Notes under the pieces: generated by a model
Told to the model about the DNA's origin: nothing
The model's input: only the letters and a program-made list of their open reading frames with translations
Databases searched by the model: none
Assembly (NCBI GenBank): GCA_907163375.1
Contig: CAJQUW010003192.1
Coordinates: 62,001-126,000, forward strand
DNA length: 64,000 bases
Direction: 5' to 3'
Origin: Prostheceraeus crozeri
Taxonomy: Eukaryota; Platyhelminthes; Polycladida; Euryleptidae
In this document: positions 56,311 through 64,000 of the stretch, piece after piece
How positions within the stretch are numbered: position 1 is the stretch's first letter
Layout of the letters: each line of letters starts with the position of its first letter
Position numbers and translations under genes: made by a program

Positions 56311-56651
56311 CTCGGGGAGTCTCAAATGTAACTACTTTTATCTAAGGAAATCGAAGGCTATTTTAATTTGCCTATGAAATTCCTACAACATAACTTTATG
56401 GGAATGCTATAAGGGATTTCTCCATGGGTTTGAAAGGGTTTTGCACTGAGAATGAAAGGGATTTCTATGGGATATCATATAGGAATCATAAGGGACTTTA
56501 AGGGGATCCCGTAGAAAACCCATAGAAAATCATATGGGATTCGTAGCAGGGAACCCCATAGAAATCCCCTTTCAGTCCCATTAAGAAGGGTCCAAAAATA
56601 CCATAGAAAATTTTGTATGGGAATCCCATACAATAGAGTCACTCGGGTAAC
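56311..56651. mobile_element. MITE-like repeat related to the one at 27.8 kb
   Basis: Left end CTCGGGGAGTCTC, right end GAGTCACTCGGG, an imperfect inverted pair. The interior is full of short near-palindromes (ATATGGGATTC, GGGAATCCCATACA, CCATAGAAAATC). The right end is the reverse complement of the start of the repeat at 27818. No coding capacity. Confidence 0.55.
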
Positions 56652-57181
56652 CTCGTCAATCGCCTGCCAAACTAATGATACAACCGGCCTTCATTCAATG
56701 AGTCACATACCAGAGGATGGGAGCGGAGAGAAACTGTATACTGCATCCAGGCGTCATTCATTTGCTCCCGGTCTATCGTGCGTGTTTTCACTTTCATCAG
56801 TCAGCTCAGCACCAGCGTTAATACATGTAGCTACATCGTTCTGCGGTCTTAAGCATGAATTTTCAAAGCTTTTAACGACACCTCCAGTTATTCATTCGTG
56901 TTTTGGAGATTTAGAGGATTCTGTCGTATTTCGACGTTCACAACCAATTTTCGTATTATACCGGCGCTTTTTTCATTTTGGAAATAGTTCTCCATCTTCA
57001 TCGCTACACGTTTTGATTCACATCTTTCCGAATCATCGACCTATAGTCTCTCCATCTTCGCTGAAAACCATTAAGTTGATGTGATTGATATTATTGCCGA
57101 AAAGTCATTTGAAGTGATTTCAAAATGTGATCAAATATTAGAACTACATACCGCTGCAGTCGAATAATCGAATAAAGCAAG

Positions 57182-57640
57182 GTGAATTTCCGAAGGAGGA
57201 TTGGAAAACATGGAAATTATAATGTGAGTTTTTTAAGGACCTGTTTACTGGTCAATTGCGTCATACTACAATTAGAATTTGTGTACAGTATGTTAAGAAA
57301 TCTAAAAGATAAAACACCAAAGTTGTTGAAATCATGTCTTTTGTATCAATTCACATGTCAGGTTGATCCTGATGCCCAATAGGCAAAAAGACGATTTCAC
57401 CAACGAATAAGTGAATACATAAAAGGTAACACGGCAGTAAGCACTCACTTAAGTAGATGTATTGCATGTAGCAATAGAATACACAACTGCTTTGAAGTTG
57501 AATATCAAGGTAGAAATAACTCAGAATTCTATTAGAATCATTGAAGCTATCAAAACATTATCTACATTGAATAGAGCATTAGGATATAGCGGACATTCAA
57601 TGTTTCTAAAAATCTTTTACTAAAATTACAGTAGAATACA
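57182..57640 (+). mobile_element. Penelope-like element fragment, GIY-YIG endonuclease end
   Basis: The + frame gives LRNLKDKTPKLLKSCLLYQF, TCQVDPDAQ, then past a stop RRFHQRISEYIKGNTAVSTH and LSRCIACSNRIHNCFEVEY. It matches the usual canonical PLE end: 'KTPxLLxSxxxYxFTC', then 'RRxxxRxxEH' and 'SAVSxHLxxC'. The YIG itself is damaged. A dead fragment of a non-Naiad PLE. Confidence 0.65.
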
Positions 57641-57756
57641 CGAATTACACGTTACATGTATGAGAAGTGAACATCATAAATTGCTATTGTTTGATTGTTA
57701 AAATTATATGCATACAATTGTAGTATGACGCAATTGAACAGTGAACAGACCCTTAA

Positions 57757-57860
57757 GAGGTCGTGCACATATTACGTGATACGCAAGGGGGGATCCAACC
57801 ACTATATCACGCGGTATCACAGGGGGAGGGGGGATACTCTGGCAATATCACGTGATACAT
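57757..57860. repeat. Left TATCACG-rich end block
   Basis: Holds the terminal GTGCACATATTACGTGATAC, then GGGGGG, TATATCACGCGGTATCACA, GGGGGAGGGGGG and AATATCACGTGATAC. Its partner is at 61860-61996. Confidence 0.7.
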
Positions 57861-58559
57861 AACACCACTGAGTTTCTGTCAAAAAATATACCTGTCATCA
57901 TTGAGAAATTGCTATTTTTAACGAAGTCACATGCTTTGCTGAGTGATATCATTCAAGAATCAAACGTTTTCTCAGAATTCATACTTTCACTGACACTCAG
58001 TCTGAAAATTTTGTTTGATAGACCCCCTGCGATGATTCTCTTCTATCTGGCTGGCCCCGCACACGTGCCGTTATCGGCTGGTGTTGATATTATGTTTTCT
58101 TTATTACCTTCGCCTGTCAAGTAGCCGCTGCCTTCTTTTGATGTTAATGATGATTAATTGACTTTTGTCTCTGACGTCCTCCTGGCTGGCGAGTCCAATG
58201 TAATGCCTCTGTAAACTAAACACATCATCTATAAATCTCAGCGAAACAGGTTGTTTTCTCTCTCTCTCTCCATCACCACAATTTGCAACTTTTGGCCACT
58301 TACATCTAGAACCGGGTACAATTCATTCTCTAACATTCTGTGGTGTCCTCACTGACAATCTATTACTTCGCTATTATTCGTCATGTCTTCTCCATTGGAT
58401 GTCATGTGTGTTGCTATAGTGCGGGCTTGATCTAATACAATAGAACATTGCTTGTCATCCTACTGTGTGATTGTTCTCCTTACCCGATACGATACATTCA
58501 CACCTTCGATTCAAGCTACAGTTATCGTATTTCTTTCGAATCCTTTACGTGTGATAGTG
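57861..58559 (+). other. Presumed upstream region of the DDE-like gene
   Basis: About 700 bp with a short TC run (about 58258-58272). A 90-codon + frame (57852-58124) has no motif and is not called. The promoter would be expected here, but no clear element was identified. Confidence 0.35.
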
Positions 58560-61500
58560 ATGGATAACATGTTTAAGAGTCTTTTTTCTGCGGCAAAGGC
58601 TGCACAGCCACATAAAAAAGTGGCTTCTGTACAGAGTGAAACGGTTGACCGCTGGAATCGATTGAAAAAGGAAGAAAATTTCGAGCAAAATGTGGAAAAG
58701 AAAATTGGACGTCTGAAGGGAATCGCACTGCGCAGAAAAGGCACGTTAATGGCGTTCTGGGGACAGCATCTTAGTGACCATTCATCATCGTCGGCTATAT
58801 CATCCCCGCCCTCAACTGCGTCTATATCATCAAACATGGAGAAGAAACATGGAGAATCAACTGATGGCGGCGACTCAGATGCGATGGAGATAGAAGAGAT
58901 GACGGCATCGTCGCCAGCACCAACACAGACCGAGTCCGAGACCCCTCGACAAGCCAGTATCAGATCGGAACTCGGTACCATCGATGGTCAAATCGCAGCA
59001 TTGAGCACTGATGCTTTGAAGTCATTATCGTGCGACCGTCTCAAAGATCTCCATAAGCAAAGGACCAAACTACAAAAGAAGCTGGGGAATCTAAAAGTAA
59101 GTTTAAATATATGAATGATCATTTCTTTAGAGCACTCAATAATTTCCTTGCGTTTAATACTTATGTACTGATTTATAGTACAGTACCTGAATGTGTATGC
59201 ATTCTAACCTTATTTGATCTGGTTCTAATTGGAGAATAACTACAGACCTAATTCTGGCTTCTAACTCCTAAACTCATTAAAGTACAACACATTCATGAAT
59301 TTTCGTGAACACTTACTAAACACCATTACAAAGGTAATCTGACTGTAGACAACTTATATGCACACGGCCTTCATTATACGCTCATTTCATAATTAATTAT
59401 AAAAAGTATTAATGCTAAAAGTACTAATGATAATTTGTTATTAAAGCTATGACAAGTAAAACAAGTGCACGTATGTGTTTACATCAGCTAATTTCTATAT
59501 TCAAACTCGCCATTAATATCAGTCAATTATCGTAAAATAGCATTGTTAACGAACGCACGTTGCGTAGACACTATGAATTGTTTAAGACTGTCAATAACCA
59601 ATTGTCAAAAAACAATTCACAATAATAAATAATAATGATGTAACATTGATAAACAATAATTCATGATGTCAAAACTCGTTCCCAGTATCAACATCAAAGA
59701 AGTCATAAGAATAAAAAACATAAATTCCTTTGTAAAATGCACGAAACATGTAGTACAGAAATGATGTTATTTATATTACAGGCTCGTCAACGTGCTAGCC
59801 GTGTCTATCGTCAGAAGCGGAAGACCCAGATTTCGAAACTAGTCGAGTCACATCCGGATTGCGGTGTCAAGATTTCACGGGGACCAGGTCGGCCGCCAGC
59901 TGAGGAGTCTTTTCCAGAATTGAGCGAGATTATCTTAGAACTGGTAAATGGTGGACAAAGTGCAGCGGAGAGCCGACGAAGAACAGAGGCCTTACGCACA
60001 TGCGCGACCTTAGACGACTTGACAGCGGCATTGCATGAAATTGGTATTGACCTCAGCCGCTCGGCAGTCTATCTCCGCCTTTTGCCGCGGAACGAATCTA
60101 CTATCCACGGACGTCGGCATTACAAAGCTTTACCGGTGAAGTTAATTCGGGCACAGAATACAGCACACAGGGAGCATCCGGATGGCCACTTTGCAGCCGC
60201 CACAATATCCGTGCTTAAAGATTTGGCTGTCATGATCGGATCGGGCTCCGTCTTCTTCATCTCGCAGGATGACAAGGCACGTGTGCCTCTTGGATTACCA
60301 GCAGCTGGTAAACAAGCTCAGATTCTGATGAATCTGGAGTACCGGGTGTCACTTCCCGATCACGACTGGGTTGTGGGACCGCGGCACAAGCTTATACCGT
60401 CAGTGTATGCCGCCTGTGAAGTTGGAGAAGAAACCGTGGGATACTCTGGGCCTACTTATATCTCAGTGCGATCAGGCAAGCACGATTCATCAACATCAGC
60501 CTCTCATGCTGAAGATTTTCGATCGCTAATGCGCATCTCTGCTTTTGCTGACACAGCGCTCCATCAAGATACCTTTAAACCAATTGTAATCGCATTGGTA
60601 GACGGCGGACCGGACGAGAATCCTCGCTTTGTCAAGACTCTGGCTGCCTGGTACTCTCACTGGAAGGAGTTCAACTTGGATGCCGTCTTCGTCGCTTGCT
60701 AAGCTCCTGGTCAGAGTGCATTCAATCCGGTGGAGCGCCGCATGGCGCCATTGTCAAGAGACATTTCCGGCATCATTTTGCGCCATGACGCATGTGGCAC
60801 CCACCTCGACAGTGCGGGCAAAACAATTGACGAGGCCTTGGATCGACATAATTTTGGAGTTGCCGGGCGTCAACTTACTGAGGTAAGAATATTATACTAC
60901 TGAGTATTGAATAGGGCCTAAGCAAATAATTGTAATATGGTAGCTTAATTACGACACAGGTAGGCCTACTGTTACTCAATGCGTTTTTATTTCTTTGTGG
61001 TTTTCTGTGTCGCTATTTAATCGCATCACTTATCATGCAGACTACTAAGAATTAATTTTGTTTTTCTGTATCTTCAAGTTTCATAATTCTGGAAAATGAC
61101 ATGTTTTGATCTAAAATGTTCAGGTCTCTGTTCAGGCCTACCTGTACGATGTAATTTCATGCTTAGCTCATACATGTACTGAATATTCTGTCTTTTCAGC
61201 TATGGAGTCAGACTACAATCGATGGACATGATGTTGTTGCGGAATACTGTCAGCCGCCAGAGCCCAACAACACTATCACAGACTTCGACATGCCTACCGA
61301 GGATTGGTTGGCGGAGCACGTGCGACAGAGCCGGTACATTCTCCAAATTGTGCGGTGCAACAACGTTGTCTGTTGCCGGCCATGGCGCACAAACTATCCG
61401 ATTGTGTATTCGTCACGGTTCCTGCCAGCACCACTGCCAATCGGTAAGAGTGATCGAGGACCAAAGTTGGCAGATTCCTTTTTGGATGGTGCAGCTGGAG

Positions 61501-61800
61501 GACTGGCAGAGCAACTTCTACTGCGTGCTTTGGAACCGATGACAGAGTATCCCACTCTGCCATTTGACTGGTTCTGCCCATCGATGAAAGAGGCAGACTG
61601 GTCGCGTCATGTATGCTGTTAATGCGGCTTGTATTGCGCTCGGATGGCAGCACTGCAAGCGCACAAGCGCAGCCGAGTGCATAATCGCCCGACGGAAAGA
61701 CCCCAATGCCCCCACCATCTTACATTGCTCAATTGGAGGAAAATGAGGAAGTCGACCCAGATTTCGAAACTAGTCGAAACTCATGATGTAGTCTACAAAT
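58560..61800 (+). pseudogene. DDE-transposase-like gene with AT-hook and C2H2 zinc finger, three exons, two stops
   Basis: Exon 1 58560-59096 (MDNMFKSLFSAAKAAQPHKK), exon 2 59782-60882, exon 3 from 61200. All junctions are phase 0 with gtaag(t) donors and acag/ttcag acceptors. Exon 1 is charged and Ser-rich, with a coiled-coil end. Exon 2 has an AT-hook-like RGPGRPP, then a nuclease-like core: FFISQDDKARVPLGLPAAGK (Asp pair), LEYRVSLPDHDWVV, IALVDGGPDENPRF (Asp), APGQSAFNPVERRMAPLS (Asn-Glu). Exon 3 ends with a C2H2-like VCCxCGLYC...AALQAHKRSRVH. I recall this family as uncharacterised multi-copy proteins in many invertebrates, probably a DDE transposase. TAA stops at 60700-60702 and 61620-61622 break this copy. 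It could be a domesticated gene or transposon; the superfamily is unknown to me. Confidence 0.72.
61754..61777 (+). repeat. 24-bp exact repeat of exon 2 sequence
   Basis: GACCCAGATTTCGAAACTAG plus TCGA equals 59823-59846 exactly and in the same reading phase (TQISKLVE). It lies just after the zinc finger. Chance is unlikely at this length, so it is a small templated duplication or a real repeat of a protein motif. Confidence 0.85.
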
Positions 61801-61859
61801 AGAAAGTAGGTCTACACAACAAGAATCATATAAATGACACATAGTATAAATCATGAATT

Positions 61860-61996
61860 AGTCGGGGGGGGGGGGGGTAAACCAGAATATCACGTGATAT
61901 GGGAGGGGGGTTCAACCGATATATCACGCCGTATCACAAGGGGGAGGGGGGTCGAAAATTCGTAAATTTGGTATCACGTAATATGTGCACGACCCC
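61860..61996. repeat. Right TATCACG-rich end block with poly-G
   Basis: Begins with a run of 14 G, then AATATCACGTGATATGGGAG, TATATCACGCCGTATCACA, GGGGGAGGGGGG and the terminal GTATCACGTAATATGTGCAC. It is in direct orientation to the left block except for the outermost ends, which are mirrored. Confidence 0.7.
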
Positions 61997-62925
61997 TAAG
62001 TGCAGTATTTTTTAATGAAAGCAATTCACTTTACATGTATAACATAAGTTTCATTGATTCTTTCATTTTTAAGTACTGTTCAAAACCTTAAATTCGGTAG
62101 CTTTGAATCCTGATGGATGCTTTGATACATCCACCGGACTCAAAATTACACTTGTTTGAGGTTCGATCGGCATTTCCACTATTTCTCATTGGTTGTAAAG
62201 TATCATGAAAATTAGTGCTCGTCTGAGTGCATTGAAAGTTCGAGACCATCACTCTCTCGTCCTCTGTTGGAATTTAAAAGAACGCTACTTGAATGCATCC
62301 GTAAAAATTATTATACCTGATGTTACTTATGTATTTATCAACTATTATATATAATAAAACACAATTCTTATAACATGGATATTATTGAGTTGTGTCAATG
62401 CTGCAGGGGCAGGTTTTTATGCAGGATTTGTCGTTGGCATATTAATGGGATTATGGGGACAGTTTGATGGCGCTATGTCGATGCAACGCCATTGGCCCGA
62501 CATCGACGAATCAGGAACCATAACTGTGTCGACCCAATGTCGACGCGACGCTGCTGGCCCGGCAACGTTTTTTTCACAAGGAAATGGTGGAAATTCCCCC
62601 AAATATTGGTGTATTATTGGTTCACAATTCGTGTTTGTGTCGAATGAGACTACTATAACATTGAATGAAAACTTTCCTATACATTATGTTGTGTAAATTA
62701 GTGATATGATGAAATTTATGTTATTATTATGATAGTCAACCTTTCATAACTACGTTCCATTTGTAATAACAATCTAATTTTCCATCAGCACTAATTGATC
62801 ATATGTTACCAAGTATTTTACTACCTAAGCAGTTAGATAAACATTCTTCCAATTTTGACACATTGCATCGATAGGTGTTGCATATAATTTATCATTTATT
62901 CTGTCTTCACTTTCATGCTTCAGTT
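61997..62925. other. Spacer, nothing firmly recognised
   Basis: A + frame at 62385-62696 is relatively GC-rich (GGCCCGACATCGACG and a similar GGCCCGGCAACG), which hints at a short repeat, but no gene is supported. Confidence 0.4.
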
Positions 62926-64000
62926 ATGTCACTTAAAGATGAGAACTCTGACATTGATGTTGATGATATTGCTAGACGTAGTGAGAGAACTAGGAAATTG
63001 ACTGCGAAAGGCGCAGAGTACCTTTAGTCTCAGATTGGCAAACATGGAAGGAGGTTTGATGATCTCTATGCAAAATGGAAACAATGTGTTAAGGAATCTC
63101 GAAACAGATTGAAATTTGAGCTCTCAAGTTATGAACAGGAGCATTTACTTAAGTCAGTAGACTCAAACTACGATGCTTTCCTTCAGTGTTATGAAGACAT
63201 AAAATCAACGAGGATACCAACCTGGGAAGAAGTGGAGTTAGTAGATAGTGTTACACAAATTACAAATGATGTCCGAGAGGTTGCCTCCAAGAACATGATC
63301 GAGGTGCAAAACAAAGAGTTGTCAAGAGTGAATGTTCGAACTATCTTGAGCAAAGAGCTAAATCCCTGCAATTTTTGCGATGGCGACACTGAGATGCTTG
63401 ATTCCCGTTATTGCAGATCATATTGTTTTGACAAGTTAAGATCAGTGAATGCCGCATCAGAGTCTCAGTGAAGTGAAGAGATGACTGACTTGGCGGAGAG
63501 GAAAGCTCAGTTGGAAGCTCTACAAAGTATTCATGTCCAGCAACGTAAGCTTAAGGAAGAAGAAGAAAAACTAGAGTTCGTGAAGGCATTAGAAAGGCTG
63601 AAGATAGCTGAGGTTGGACCCAGTGTACTAGAGGCAGAAAACAGTAATGACAGCAGAATAAATGTTTCAAAAGGTAGCAAGCTCGTTCCAAATGACAACT
63701 TGAAACATATTTCGGTACTTCTATTCTTTCCACCCCACATTTTTCAAGTTTTCCAATGTCATCAAATTTCGCCAAAGTTAGTCACATTGGGTTTAGAATG
63801 GACTTCATCTGTCATTGAATGACACTACAACACGACTGAGAAGTCTTACTTGAACCCTGGGATGAAGCATTGGTCCCTTGGATACTCAGTTAGAATCCAA
63901 GGTACAGCTGTGATCATGAACTTCGTGTGATTGTCGTCCACAGACAAATGACGAGCAGTTGTCTAATTCAGAGGCTGCAAATGTTCTACAAGTCAGAAAA
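62926..64000 (+). mobile_element. BEL/Pao LTR retrotransposon fossil, gag start, cut by window edge
   Basis: From ATG 62926 the text follows the N-terminal gag layout of BEL/Pao elements: IARRSERTRKLTAKGAEY, a helical region with RRFDDLYAKWKQCVKESRNR, a short Cys-rich stretch (NPCNFCDGD...) and then a long Glu/Lys coiled coil (RKLKEEEEKLEFVKALERLK). Only the gag start is in the window; no LTR was recognised on the left. It is broken, with a few breaks in the visible part. The family call is from remembered pattern. Confidence 0.65.

Larger units (their letters stand above)
57757..61996 (+). mobile_element. Candidate DNA transposon with DDE-zinc-finger gene between mirrored ends
   Basis: The outer ends are 26-bp inverted repeats with one mismatch: GAGGTCGTGCACATATTACG on the left, and on the right the complement of GGGGTCGTGCACATATTACG. 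TAA flanks both (57754-57756 and 61997-61999), a possible 3-bp target duplication. Inside each end is a G-rich block with TATATCACGCxGTATCACA and GGGGGAGGGGGG, and the two blocks lie in direct, not inverted, orientation. Either this is one 4.2-kb autonomous element with subterminal repeats, or two copies of a short MITE happen to flank the gene. The transposase-like gene within favours the first reading, but the superfamily is not assigned. Confidence 0.5.

Noticed and set aside
56617-57084. 155-codon + frame as a gene
   Set aside because: It starts inside the MITE-like repeat, is Ser/Phe-rich without motifs, and has no splice context.
58452-58559. Upstream ATG at 58452 as the start of the DDE-like gene
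   Set aside because: The added 36 residues are hydrophobic and unlike the rest; the ATG at 58560 begins a charged, coherent protein.
62385-62696. 103-codon + frame with GC-rich middle
   Set aside because: No domain; the GC-rich words look repeat-like and the frame shows no splice sites.
1-64000. tRNA, rRNA, CRISPR or bacterial operon content
   Set aside because: No tRNA arm patterns, rRNA blocks or regularly spaced repeats were seen, and gene structure is eukaryotic.

Overview
This is invertebrate-animal nuclear DNA: AT-rich, with genes split by GT-AG introns and crowded with eukaryotic transposable elements. Short palindromes such as TACATGTA and TAGGCCTA recur, a flavour I associate with marine invertebrates (echinoderms, hemichordates, molluscs), but the species cannot be fixed from the sequence. 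No rRNA, tRNA, CRISPR array or prokaryotic operon was found. Almost everything recognisable is a mobile element or its remains; the best candidate for a host gene is an orphan secreted or membrane protein at 18.5-19.2 kb.

Layout. 0-7 kb: Penelope-like element (PLE) fragments, including one wrapped in inverted repeats (5.6-6.9 kb), and a MITE (4.6-5.0 kb). 7.5-9.9 kb: an old Ty3/Gypsy fossil on +. 10.9-16.4 kb: a younger Ty3/Gypsy on - with two 426-bp LTRs about 2% apart and a 5-bp target duplication. 18.5-19.2 kb: the orphan gene. 19.8-20.9 kb: a Crypton/DUF3504-like fragment between short direct repeats. 21.3-22.0 kb: a foldback element abutting a two-gene PIF/Harbinger transposon (22.0-24.9 kb), whose spliced Myb-like gene carries a hAT-type MITE in an intron. 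25-31 kb: mostly unrecognised, with MITE-like repeats and an old PLE fossil.

31.3-53.4 kb, the centrepiece: four head-to-tail units of about 4351 bp plus a 160-bp partial unit, all on -. Each unit holds one PLE gene with permuted domains: a Cys cluster and GIY-YIG endonuclease at the N-terminus, then reverse transcriptase. This matches the Naiad group of PLEs. Units 1 and 3 keep an unbroken 929-codon frame. Unit 4 is split by a jockey-group LINE flanked by a 7-bp target duplication; the LINE's 5' junction carries a 791-bp patch copied from the PLE itself plus AATTGTCATATA filler.

53.4-64 kb: host-like orphan exons, a MITE, another PLE endonuclease fragment, a three-exon DDE-transposase-like gene with a C-terminal zinc finger lying between mirrored 26-bp repeats (57.8-62.0 kb, a candidate little-described DNA transposon), and the gag start of a BEL/Pao fossil running off the right edge.
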